Positions 45,904-56,846 of a DNA stretch of 64,000 nt are shown one piece after another. Where the stretch lies: positions 14,760,019-14,824,018 of the forward strand of contig NC_087065.1 of NCBI RefSeq assembly GCF_963678635.1, given 5' to 3'. The translations under genes and the position numbers were made by a program. This stretch comes from Symsagittifera roscoffensis. Lineage: Eukaryota; Xenacoelomorpha; Acoela; Convolutidae. Below the pieces are notes generated by a model. It was not told the origin of the DNA. It was given only the letters and a program-made list of their open reading frames with translations, and ran no database searches. Position 1 is the first letter of the stretch; every line of letters starts with the position of its first letter.

Positions 45904-48900
45904 CTACTGCGACATTGACCTTGCACTTTCAGTTTCTGTGTCTTGCAACACATCGGTAGCTATTCTGACGCTTTTGGAAGCAATCCTCCAATACTTCTGC
46001 TCTTTTAGTCTTTGCTTACAACAAGATAGGGGTTCAACATTAGATTCTCTGTTTCGGCAGAAGCTGTCGTGGAGGCACAACGTCACGTGTCTCTCCAAAT
46101 CTTCCTTCAACATCTCTTCTTTCTCCCTTCCATTACATTCACTCGACCTGGAAGTCCTCTTCACTGCGGTGGTCACTGCATTCCGGTGAGTTACAAAAGC
46201 TCGCTTGAAAGCTTCTGCCCCAATGTCCAGCTGATACGCACTGTACACTCTGCTGTGCTTCGACATATGCTTCCTACCATACTCGTACAAACATGCAGTC
46301 ATGTTGGCTCCAAACCATGGCATCAGACGTCTCCTGGCCCATATCTTTTTCACTTCCATCGGAATGTTCAAGATTTTGCACATTGTCTCAAAAAGATCTA
46401 AATCCTTTAGACAATCCAATTTCTGCAATTCTTCTCTCGTTGGCGCCTCCTGTCTATTTTTCTCCTTCACATGAGCTTCTAGCCATCGTATCGCCATTAT
46501 AACTCCCACTATCACTACGTTATGGGCCGTGATGAGTCTGGTAAACCCATGGAGAGCAGCACTCCACAGTCCCAGATCAAAACTAGATTACTACGCCCGG
46601 GGTACCACCTTGTTTGCAACAAGCAGTGGCAGGGAAACTCATCATGTGTTGACATGATGCTCCTCCAATTACGCTTTCCCGAAGCTTCCAGTAGTGGTTC
46701 CTCTATCATCATCACTCGGTGGACTTCATCATTTTCGTCTACTGCCTTGTAATCCATGACGGTTGATCCTTTCTGCTTCTGTCTCTCAAAGTCACTGAAG
46801 TTCCCACTGGCGTATCCCATGAAAGTCCTTCCCAGTATCGATTCTAAATCTTCTTTAGTTCTCTTTTGGAACCGCTGAAAATATTTTACACAGCAACTCG
46901 TAAGAGTTTTCTGACAGTCTTACGCGTTTTGGCACCGAGAAGGCTTGATCCACGATCGTTCACGTACTTTTCACATCCACAGCTACGAAATGCACTGGGT
47001 ATCTGCTCTTACACATTGGAGCTAATGTCGATCCCACCAAATATCGCGCTTCCGACGGTCTGCGATGTGTCGGATGTTGATTTCCGCCTCGATTGCTTCC
47101 CTCCACATTCCTAGTCTGCAAAACCTCAGTCTCCACCTCAGTCTGCAAAACTCCTGGGACCACTTCTACACTGATGGCCGTGACCATCTCATGCTTTTTT
47201 TCTAGATTCAATAGTGACTCTAAAAAACCAAACATGCTGTGGAATCCTAGTGCAGTCGCTAGATTCATCTCGGTTCCTCCATGGCAATCCGCAATTAGTT
47301 CCGTTTCTGTCTTCGCCTTCATCACAAACTTCCCAAACAAAATTGTCAACTGCTTGTATATTTCTCCAAGGTCTTCACGCAATCCAGACCTCCACAGACG
47401 TGACCTTCCAGTCCTCTGGTCCCCAGCCAGGCAACTCTACTTTGTCTTCTCCGTGGCTCCTAGAGGCTGTTGTCATCACGTTATAGATGATATTAAGATC
47501 ACGCAGATTACAGTCTGAGTTCAGTTCCCTCAGTACGTCTTGTGTTGCACTTAATATTGAATCAGCATTGGGACTTGGACACCATGACGGTTCCATCACT
47601 TCCCACACTACCATCAAACTCGTTCTCAGCAGTTCATCTGAAAATCCCAATCCGAATTCTACCCGGTTGTCCGATTTCGGCACTGAAGGTGCAGACACCT
47701 TGTCCTCCAAGACTAGTCTCAGCTTGGCCTGCTGATTAGCAGCGCTTCTTATCGTTACAATTCTCGACGTCCAGAATCTTAGCAAAACTGCTTGCTCGTA
47801 ATCAAAGAAGCAATCGCGTTATCCTCATTTAGGAAAGGGTTGTACGCCATCCCTATGATTCCGGACACGTAACTGTAGGACTTCTTCCTGATTGGTCCAC
47901 AGTATTTACTGGATTTCGGCAGTGCTCCCATGGATTCCTTGAAGAGCCTCAGCTCCTTGTTTGAGAATCTCGTCTATTTGAGAATCTCGACTACCGTCCA
48001 GACATCTTCCATAAAGGCTACTGTGTCCATTCTACATCCCATCCTATTCTCATGGTCCCTGTGATGCGCATCCCACTCTTCTTTGGGCAACGTTCCCAGG
48101 AAAGGTACTCTGGCAGCGCCTTCTATTCTTTTTCTACTTGGTGATTCCATGAGGAGTCTGTGTTCTGTATCTGTACGCCATCCCTATGATTCCGGACACG
48201 TAACTGTAGGACTTCTTCCTGATTGGTCCACAGTATTTACTGGATTTCGGCAGTGCTCCCATGGATTCCTTGAAGAGCCTCAGCTCCTTGTTTGAGAATC
48301 TCCTGATCTCGTCTATTTTCTTCATGGGTTCTAGTTCCACGGGTTCCTTCATGTTCACTCGCATTGGGTTGCTTTGTTGCATATCCAGCAGTGCCAGCAA
48401 GAGCAAGGCTTTCGCTCGTTCATCGCCTTCCTTTAGCATCTTAACACGTCTCTCCGCTTCGCGCACGCTATTGCTGCTCCTTCTTGGGTCATCAGATCTC
48501 TTACACTCGTCATTAAGAACACTTTCTCCTCCTTCGATCTCTTCATTTCTTCTGAATCATATTCTCCAAGTGTCAGTCCGATCATGCACCAGGCGGACCT
48601 TAGTTGTAACTCAGTTCTCACGTAAGGCACTGTTATCAGAGCCTGTTCTCATCTCTTCTTCGAAAAATCGTAACACTACCGCTCTCCATGGAAGGCTCAC
48701 CAACTGCTCTATCGTTTCTGCATGAATCTCAGAAGATACCAGAGTCCCGTATGATTTCTGCTTCAGGGTGGTGCCTTGCATCATTGTTTCCAAATAACCT
48801 TCCATGGCACTTTGGTCTTCCAGAGCCATCAAGTGTCCTCTGGCCGAATTTCTGTATTCCAGCATCTCCATGTATCCATTGGCGGGTTCATCTATTGATA

Positions 48901-48913
48901 CAGTGTCCGACAC
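45904..48913 (-). pseudogene. Degraded distal coding region of the retroelement
   Basis: Protein-like minus-strand segments in changing frames: 48913-48611, 48630-48433, 48466-48134, 47785-47375, 47382-46960, 46820-46515, 46515-45904. They read as one ORF broken by about five frameshifts and a small duplication. Helical charged stretches (VREAERRVKMLKEGDERAKA, LLLLALLDMQQSN) and a C-terminal ~200-residue piece (KILNIPMEVKKIWARRRLMP, a Cys/His-containing tail) are visible. No family recognised. A ~190-base gap (49100-48914) with stops in all frames separates it from the SGNH ORF, so it may be a distinct gene. Confidence 0.5.
47842..48302. repeat. Mosaic duplication inside the distal coding region
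   Basis: 48173-48302 (130 bases) is repeated at 47842-47971, and between them 47990-48172 (183 bases) is a copy of 49501-49683. The coding-direction order is therefore A (49683) ... B (48302) A' B', as if a block A-to-B had been tandemly duplicated and the second copy lost its interior. The A'-B' junction shows GAGAATCTC/GTCTATTT microhomology. The copies are almost identical, so the event is recent or an assembly artefact. Confidence 0.85.
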
Positions 48914-49100
48914 TGTCAGTCAATTATTTTCCACTGGGACTAGCTGTCCTAAAAAACTTCCTTTTCCATGGTTCATGGAGATGGTTTACAAACTTTCATA
49001 GTACTCTCCCCACATTGGCTCAGTATTTCCTTTTCTTATGTTGTTCCAGTCAGAGTGCGGTCACTCTTCTTGGTCCTGTAATCGGTTGACTTTATCCCTG

Positions 49101-52100
49101 CTATGAGAATGGGTGGCACCATCCCAGATCCATAGCTTCTTCGACTCGCTGTCTTTTCGCTGAATTGACAGCTTTTATCAAAAATTCGGAATCCCCCTTC
49201 GTCTTTCCTGCCTTTTTCAATGTCACCTTGCTGCCCAGTTTTATCTTCACTTCATTAATCTTGTCAATTATTAATTTTGACCGCATCGTTCCTTTCCGGG
49301 TTCTTGACAGATATACCACTTCTCCTTTGTCTTCTTGCGGCGTCATTTTGATAGGAGAGTTTGCCTCACTTTCGTCAGTGGCTGAGTCGAGCAATTACTC
49401 ACTCAATCTCCCTTCACACTCGTCGACTTTGTCAAGGACCTCCCGCATTAGTGGTCGTTTGACACCTAGTTTCAAAATGGACTGAGTACCGTAGCTCTGA
49501 ACTACCGTCCAGACATCTTCCATAAAGGCTACTGTGTCCATTCTACATCCCATCCTATTCTCATGGTCCCTGTGATGCGCATCCCACTCTTCTTTGGGCA
49601 ACGTTCCCAGGAAAGGTACTCTGGCAGCGCCTTCTATTCTTTTTTTACTTGGTGATTCCATGAGGAGTCTGTGTTCTGTATCTTTAAAATTGCTCGGAGA
49701 GCCGCTCTCCGGCAAATTCCGGCTCGTTTCCATAAAGACCGACGGGGGTTTCAGCGTGGAATTATCCTCGTCTGCTGGCTCAGTCGTTTTTAATGCATCC
49801 CCACCGTTTTCAAAATCACTGAGGAAATTGATGTCTAGGCTGGATACTCCTCCTGACGATGCCTTATCGTCCTCTTTCTCGGCCTGATCGCATTCCTGTT
49901 GCATAGGTTCTTCCGATTGACGGCTTCCTCCCTGCCCATCATCTCCTTCTAGTTTCTCTTTCGAGTTTGAGGTCCCTTGCTCTTCACTTCTGGCCCCCTC
50001 CGGAAATTTCGGTATGACTAGCTTACCAGCTGACAGATCTTTTTCCTCTCCATAGATTATTTTGACCTCTTCATATCCGAAGGGTGCTAACAAAGTTCTC
50101 GTCTGTAGTGTTCCTCCCACTGTTAACTCCGGCTTCACACTCGTCAAGATCACTGAGGACTCTAGTAATTCAGCTCTGCCTCTCATTTTCATAGGCGCTA
50201 GATCCAGTTTTGCCCACTCCTTGTCAAATCCTCCTGGCTTTGGAGTCGCTGCGTTGCTTATCCGCCTTCTCGTTGCTTGATCTGTGTAAACAAATCGCGT
50301 ATGATGCAACACTGCGGCATTCCTGCCCACAAAACACGGATCCATCATTTCCGAGAATTTCGCCACTCTCCTTTCATTTGTCTCAAACGCTCTCAACCTG
50401 GGAGTTTGCACTACGGAGACTGCTCCGAGCAACATCCTTCTTATCAGAAGGAAATCAGGGATTTCCTCAGGCAACTTCTTGTAATCACCCCAACCTTTCG
50501 TCTCTTCTCTCACCTTGTGGTACGCCGCAGTGAGTCGAGGAATTCTCGTGATCTCGCCATTTGTTTTGTCATAGGGCCTTAGGTTCCAGAGCTTCGGGAA
50601 CACCTCAATGTGCCCTCTGTCCACTTCTCCCATGCGATCACGGAAGTGATCATCGAAGTTGACGACCGTCATCTCTGGCTCCGATATCTTGGCAAACAAC
50701 AGATCTTCGCTCATGAGTTCTCGCAATACGTGCTGCTCACACCAATTCCTCGCACTTCCGTCCACTGCTGATATGAGGTTCAGGTGCAGCACCGACCTCC
50801 TGTATGCTTCCACCTTAATATCAGGGAACGCAAACGTGACTGCTCCGTATATGACTGTCACGAACTCCGTGGCTCGTCTGATCAAGGATAAGGGATCGGT
50901 CCTCATAGCTAAGCTCAGATCAGTTAACAGGGGCATGCCCCCAACATGTCGTCGCACGTCTTCCTCCTTCTGGATTGTTTCATCCTCTCCTCTTCCAAAG
51001 TGATTCTGCTGCAGGAGGTACTGGATAACAGTATGTCTCAAATCTCTTATCTTTTTCCAGGAATCCGTAGCTCGCTTCACGTCGAACTTCTTCACATTCT
51101 CTCTCATCTGCTCTGGGTAGCGCGTCAAATTCATCGGCCCTCCCAAGTTTCCCTGCGTTATTGCAATCAACCTGAGAAGTCCATCTAATCGCAGGTTTTG
51201 AATTCCTTCGGTGAGCAGTGCAACCGGTCCTTTCACAAAGTTTTCTGCTCCAAACGTCACGAAAAAAGCTAGTAGTTCAACGATCGATACTTCCACTACT
51301 GCTTGGAGGAATTCCTTTATCAAATATCGGGAAAAAGTTCGGTAAATTGTCGCCAAGAAGGTCGCGGTCCATCCGGCTGCTAGCCCTTCCAGCATGCTAC
51401 CAGTCCGGTCAAAGCCTTCTTCCACCTTCACTTCCTGGGTCCAGAAAGCTTCCAGGGTAATTTGGCACACTCTGTTTACAAACTTGGCTGATTTCTCTTC
51501 AGCATTTTTGGCCTGGTTCACCTCCTTCACTAACTAGGCATGGATCTTCTTAATCATCACGGGGCCTTGCTCGAAAGCATCCGCTCCCAATGCTGCTATC
51601 CGAGGGGTTAAGTGCAGCCACTGGTTACCCTCTGGTTTCGTCTTCAAAACCATCGCTTCCAAGTGAGCTCTGGTCTCTTTGGAGTTGTTTCTCCTCTCTC
51701 CTTCCCCTCTTACTTCCATTCCTCGGAACCATAAAACGTTTGACATCGCTATGATTGCTCGATGGTCATCGTCAATCCCTGGTTTCAATTTAAGTTGTCG
51801 ACTGAAGTTGGACCGTTCCAACCCCAGTACTTCGTCCAATACTAGCATGTGTAGTGAATGGTCCTTGAATTCTCTCATCGCATTCGAGATGTCTGACCAC
51901 ACCGCAGGTAATTCAGTCCTGAGTGGCCTCAGATTCTCCATCTCTATCTCGCGATTTGGGGCAGATATGATCACATCATATTTCCCTTCCGAGAGCAAAG
52001 CCACGATCGCATACACGAACTTCAGTCCATCCGGGAGACGTGCATATCCCGGAGACAGTGCAAACACGGCTCTCGGTGTTAATTTAGTGAAGGCACCCTC

Positions 52101-53141
52101 TTTCAGGGTATCCTCTACTTCACCCATTGACTCGAGAATATCTTTTATAGCTGGCCATACAATCGTGATTGGGTTCATATATGTCTGCCTTTGCACTACG
52201 ATCGCCATCGACACGGATTGTGTTAGGTCCAGGTCGACCGCTGCCAACATAATGACGTCCGGCCAAAACAGGGACTTGGAAGTGTGTAAGAACTCTGAAT
52301 TCGCTAATATCATGATCCTGGCCTTCCTCATTTCTGCCTTGTCGTATGCGGCAAAGATGGTCTCATCTTTCTTTATCGCCTTCAAACCACCGTATCTCTG
52401 ATCATCGCCTTCCTGATTCACTTGTTTCGGATACGCTCTTTCTTTCACATGGCCTGGGGCTGCTTTCATCTTCCTGAACATCTTCACATGTTGTCCAATT
52501 GGCGCCCTCGTCGTCAGGAATCTTCCAGGTCTCTCTTCTCAATTTTCTTCGTCGTGATTCAGTTTATCGTCTTGTAACGGTCTTGCATTCACTGGAGCCA
52601 TTGTATTGTTCGAGGGCAGTCCTTCCAGATCGGCAAACCTTAAGGCAGTCGTAGAGCTGAAGTTTGTGCCAGCAGCTATTAACCAGTCTACGCCTGTTAT
52701 TGAATACAGTCCGTTGACAGACAATCTCACTCAATTCAACATCCTCATGGCATCTGCTGCAAAGCTCACCGTCTGAAGAATCAGTTTCATCAGATCATCC
52801 TTATATATGTGCCAGGGAGAAGCTATTGGCCTCGACCACATCAGAGAGCTCCTGTTTGGGCGCCGCTCCTCCCGACTGGTGCTCGTCGTCTCTGATCTCG
52901 TATCCAATCTAAAGGTGCTGGTCGTTTCCGCTGTCGGGTTGACAGGCCCTAGTCTTCGTCTAGGATTGATGGTTCTTCTCAAAGGCGCTTCCCCCAATCA
53001 ATCTTGTACGTCCGTTCTTTGCCCTGGTTCGCTAGAGCTTTGCGGCTTGTACGTCGTCACGGCTGGGACCGTTTCCAAACGTGTTTCTAGGTTAGGAGGC
53101 ACAAAGGATGAAATTGTCGGTTTATTCGACGTTTCTTCCTT
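49101..53141 (-). CDS. Continuation of the SGNH ORF: long single frame broken only by stops
   Basis: The frame of the SGNH domain continues to 49101 with five further single stops: TGA 53000-52998, TGA 52733-52731, TGA 52541-52539, TAG 51536-51534, TAA 49397-49395. No ATG follows them and the protein-like sequence continues across each. The largest uninterrupted piece is 711 codons (51530-49395). It has a helical, hydrophobic first part (TATFLATIYRTFSRYLIKEF), a mixed core, and an acidic Ser/Glu-rich linker (about residues 515-620). The piece 52487-51534 contains alternating strand/helix patterns (KYDVIISAPN, HSLHMLVLDEVLG) that could be a second Rossmann-like fold. I do not recognise the rest. 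Confidence 0.6.
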
Positions 53142-53882
53142 CTACAGCACTCCCGTTTCAAAGAGTTCTACTTCCATTTCATCTAGTCGCTCTTTCAACC
53201 AGGCTTGTCCCTCGATGCTGTCAAAGTGGATGCCGTCAGTAGTCAGTCTGGCCTGATCCATAGCTCTCAGCTCATGCTCAATATCCATAAGGATCATCCG
53301 TCCAGCATTCCGACTCGCAAGATTCCTCAGGATGTTGTTCCACCTGATTGTTCCTTCATTATGTCTCCTCCCTGCTGCTGTCAACATCTTCGTGCTCATT
53401 GGTAGAGTGCAGACGGTCAGTACCCCGCAGTTGAATCGCTGCCAGAGAGTAGTAAATAGGCACACCATCATCGACTCCCATAGCGCCTCTTCCTCATCTG
53501 AGCTTCTCGATATGATGTTCGTCCCTACTAGAATCAATACGTTAGGGATTCTCACTGGGTTCATCAGCTCCACCATCCGAAATAACTGGGCTATCGTTGC
53601 GCCTCCAAACGCCATCACCGTGGTGATCCAGGAAGTCCTCAAATTTTGGAGCACTCTAACCAAGCTGTCCCCCAGTATCAGTTGTGATGTCCCAAGTGGC
53701 GGTTGCTGCATATTTACTGCTGGGCTCCAAGTCGATCGATTGAAGCAGGCTCTCGGATTCATATCCGGAGCTCCTGTGAAGCTATACTTCAACTGGTTGT
53801 TCTTTTGCACGTCAATTACTCGCCGGCATTCCTCGTAGCTTTCTGTCTGGGACCTTAGAGCCCCTTGTTGATGATGTTGCAT
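53142..53882 (-). CDS. SGNH/GDSL-hydrolase-like domain of the 3' ORF
   Basis: 246 codons from ATG at 53882. SGNH signature blocks occur in order: block I LILGDSL (Ser73), block II glycines AFGGAT (93-94), block III LVGTN (Asn122, followed by Ile rather than the usual Asp), block V TDGIHFD (Asp216, His219, the DxxH of the catalytic dyad). The Ser-to-Asp spacing of 143 fits the family. SGNH enzymes are esterases/lipases/deacetylases; the substrate here is unknown. It ends at a TAG at 53144-53142, after which the same frame stays open. It lies just downstream of pol, a position where some Ty3/gypsy elements carry env-like ORFs. Confidence 0.75.
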   Translation of the reverse strand: MQHHQQGALRSQTESYEECRRVIDVQKNNQLKYSFTGAPDMNPRACFNRSTWSPAVNMQQPPLGTSQLILGDSLVRVLQNLRTSWITTVMAFGGATIAQLFRMVELMNPVRIPNVLILVGTNIISRSSDEEEALWESMMVCLFTTLWQRFNCGVLTVCTLPMSTKMLTAAGRRHNEGTIRWNNILRNLASRNAGRMILMDIEHELRAMDQARLTTDGIHFDSIEGQAWLKERLDEMEVELFETGVL

Positions 53883-54150
53883 TGCTAACTCCCTCTCTGG
53901 TCATCACGTTTTGGGAGAGATGTACTCTGCCCGTGTCATCGGTTGTTCCAACGGGTGCAGTCACCCCGGAACCTGGCGCATTCCTGTTGACAACCAGTCG
54001 TCCAGCTGTCTCTATCAGCTTCCTCACCGTTTGCTCCACGACTGGGTCACCTAAGGTGTGACTCGGATCCGAGATTGTCACTCGACCAGTTATAGCCGGG
54101 AGTCGCGTTTCTGTAGTCTGACTCATTTCTCGAGGCGTCAAGAGTTCCAT
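53812..54150 (-). CDS. Small ORF preceding the SGNH frame
   Basis: 112 codons from ATG (MELLTPREMSQ). It overlaps the start of the SGNH frame by about 70 bases in another frame. It is rich in Thr, Val and Arg with no recognised domain. It may be the original N-terminus of the next ORF separated by a frameshift, or a short independent ORF. Confidence 0.4.
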   Translation of the reverse strand: MELLTPREMSQTTETRLPAITGRVTISDPSHTLGDPVVEQTVRKLIETAGRLVVNRNAPGSGVTAPVGTTDDTGRVHLSQNVMTREGVSNATSSTRGSKVPDRKLRGMPASN

Positions 54151-54184
54151 CGGGGACTCAACTACCCTCCCTATGTCCGGTTTC

Positions 54185-55591
54185 TTAGGGACCTCGTTCG
54201 GTTTTCCTGTATTTCATGCTTTCACGATCTACATCTTGAATCGTGACACTCGTCTCCTTTGGGTCCGACGTCATTTCGTTCAGCCACTCCAAGACACGCA
54301 GATTCGTCATTTCTTGTTCGTAGGATTGCTGTTGCTCGTCGTCGAATTCTACCTCGGGTTTCAACCGGTCCTCGATCCACTCCTTGTCGTGATCATCGAC
54401 TATGTCAATGTCCTGTGACAAAGTTATACCTTCTAGACCTACTACTTTTTCCACTATCTTCTTTAGATTTATCCTGTCCACTACAAAGTCGTCGCCGTAA
54501 GGGTTATATTTCTTCTTGGATCTTGTCCTGTCATTCTGTCGAGTCTGTAATGTGAACGGAAGATCCGGTTCAAGTTCATGGGAACCTCCCTTTGTTCAGC
54601 GTCTTGCCAGTCCGCCTCTGTGTAGGGTAATGTTTCTTCATCCGCTTCAATCACATCGTTTGGATTCAGGTCCAGTGGTGGACCTGTTCCTTCCTCTACG
54701 ACTTCATTACCATCGTTCTTTTCCCTGGTGCCCTTTTCGTTGACCTCACAGACAGGGTCCATCATCAAGTAATCCCCCTCTTCCATGTCTGCAGGTATAC
54801 ACCAATCTTCTGTCGATGGGCTATGTGGCTTAATGTTTTCGTAATGAGCGGCTCTGCCAGTACTCAGTCTATAAAAGCGTCCCTCCTGGTGCACCTCCGT
54901 AATCATGAACGGTCCCCTCCTTTTTTGTTCCTTTCGGTAGTATGACGTTCTGAAATACCCGTACGTAGTCCCCTACCGAACAAGCTTTTGCACCAGCTGC
55001 TTTTTTGTCAAATCTTTTCCTCTGCCTTGCCTGTGCCTGCTGAGTTTTTTGTCTACATAAGTCCTTTAGTTGACGTCTAATCACATCCCTTACGTAGGCT
55101 TGTGGTGATGTTTTCTTCCCCTCATACTCTGGGTTGCTTCTGTTCCATTGGCACCAAATCTTTGCCAATGGCTGTGTTTCCTAATCGAATGGCTGAAGAT
55201 CAGTCCTGACTACCTCTTTTTGTGGCAACAGACTTATCAAACGTTTCGATACCGCTATTGTTTCCAGATCATCCGCTGCGTTATCAAAGACTCCTTCATC
55301 TGGTATGAGGTAGCGATCACTGTCAGGGTCTTGATATACCTCCCTGTCCAGATTCCTTGCTCGAGTCTCCACTAGCAGTGCGTGAATCGCTAGCTATGAC
55401 AGTTCCAATCCTGAGCTCGAGTTCCTGTCTGAGTGGGTGTCGATTCCTGAGTTCCGGGAGTTGTCATCCATTGCAGAGTCTGCGATAGAGCACGTAGCCT
55501 CCTCCAGATCAGTTCTGTGCCTTCTTCGCATCCATCTCCACTCCCCGGACAAAACTTTATTCTCCAGGTCCTGTTTCTCATCAGGAACTTT
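54185..55591 (-). pseudogene. Linker and integrase C-terminal remnant; catalytic core absent
   Basis: 55591-55181 continues the acidic linker. 55180-54869 then jumps to sequence typical of the end of a Ty3/gypsy integrase: TSPQAYVRDVIRRQL, QAQARQRKRFDKKAAGAKA and CSVGDYVRVFQ. After a frameshift come MITEVHQEGRFYRLSTGRAA and HYENIKPHSP, an acidic tail, and after another frameshift YNPYGDDFVVDRINLKKI. The H2C2 zinc-binding and D,D-35-E core that should precede this (about 300 residues) are not present in any frame, so integration in cis is impossible. Confidence 0.75.
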
Positions 55592-56846
55592 TTAATCTAT
55601 ATCAGACTCCCCGGACAAACGTCCTTGTCCCGGGTGTTGATCTTGAAATCGCCGGTTGTTCTCATCGTCCGTTTCCCCAGACAAACAATCTCGTACCAGG
55701 TTTCGTTCAACCTTCTCACCTTTTTTCTCCTGGTCCTCAAAGGTAACGGTTTTCTTTTGCGTATCGTTCCCCTGTTCTTTCCGACCGTATGAAGTACTGG
55801 TTAAAACCTCGTGGGGTATTGAGGATACTATTTGCTGAACTATTGTTCTACAGTCCGTCTCGTTTTCTTTGTGTTGTCTTCTGGACGGCATGATTTTCAC
55901 CTTCTCACTGACTGTCAGTGACGCCACTGCTGCTGCCCACTCGGGGTCATCTCCGGTCACTTCTCTCTCTAACAATGCTCCCAGCATCAGCATCACTTGC
56001 GGTGTGGCCTGCACCGTTTTATCCAATAATGAGAGGCTGTTAATGTTCATGCGAGAGAGCTCCTGCTGGACCAGGTTTGAGTGCAGCAACAGGTCCAAGG
56101 GAACCGGGTCCTTCTGGGATAGAATTTTCATCTCGGCTGCCTTCTCTACAGGTAATTCGGGATGTCCCGGGATTGGATGTCCAGACTTATCCAACCATCT
56201 CGTCAGGGGAAGCGGGTCGTAAGTTTTTTTATCCAGAAACAAGAATCCTTCCTTGATTTCTGCCCGTTTGTATTGCTTCTGTTCCAATCTTTCATAGAAC
56301 TCGGTTTTCCTGCTGAGGCTATCAGCACTCTGGTGTTTGTCCCTCATCCTGTGCTCGATTAGCATGTGATAGCCATCTAATCTCACTATCCATCTTCCAA
56401 TATAACTCTGATCCATTGTGTATGTCTTCAACCAGGATAACGCCCTGTTGTCCAGGCTGAACTTAAAGGGAGCGCTCCCCAAGTATGCGCGGTACTTTTC
56501 CACAAATGTGACTACTGCAAACATTTCCTGCCTTTGGTGCACCATATTTCATCTCGGTGTCACTTAACATCTTACTGCCATGTGCAATGGGACGGAAAAC
56601 GGTTCTCCCATTCCACTCCTGCTCCTGATGCAATATTTCCGAGATGGTTGCTCTTGATGCGTCTGTGTCAAGAACATACATGCCCTTTTCAGTAGGCATG
56701 CCTAGCATTGGCGCTTCCCACAGTTCCCGCTTAATGTTCTCAAAGGCCGTTTGAGCTTCATCGCTCCATTCGAACCTTTTTCCTTTGTTGCGCATCAGCT
56801 TCTGCATCGGATACACCTTATCTGCATATCCTTTTATGAACTCACG
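55592..56846 (-). pseudogene. RNase H and RNH-integrase linker (frameshifted)
   Basis: After the stop, the frame gives GYADKVYPMQKLMRNKGKRF, the connection domain (FEWSDEAQTAFENIKREL) and the RNase H start (MYVLDTDASRATISEILHQ, catalytic Asp in DTDAS). A frameshift near 56530 follows. The second half continues as MFAVVTFVEKYRAYL, SLDNRALSWL and HRMRDKHQSADSLSRK. Downstream is a long acidic linker with repeated CLSGET/LSGES-type blocks. This frame then runs on with single stops at 55592, about 55390 and 55181. Confidence 0.82.

Noticed and set aside
48261-48725. 154-codon plus-strand Ser/Leu-rich frame
   Set aside because: Antisense of the degraded distal retroelement coding region; serine/leucine bias is typical of an antisense reading.
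51679-52401. 240-codon plus-strand frame
   Set aside because: Exact shadow of the long minus-strand ORF; the minus-strand frame continues protein-like sequence on both sides, this one does not.
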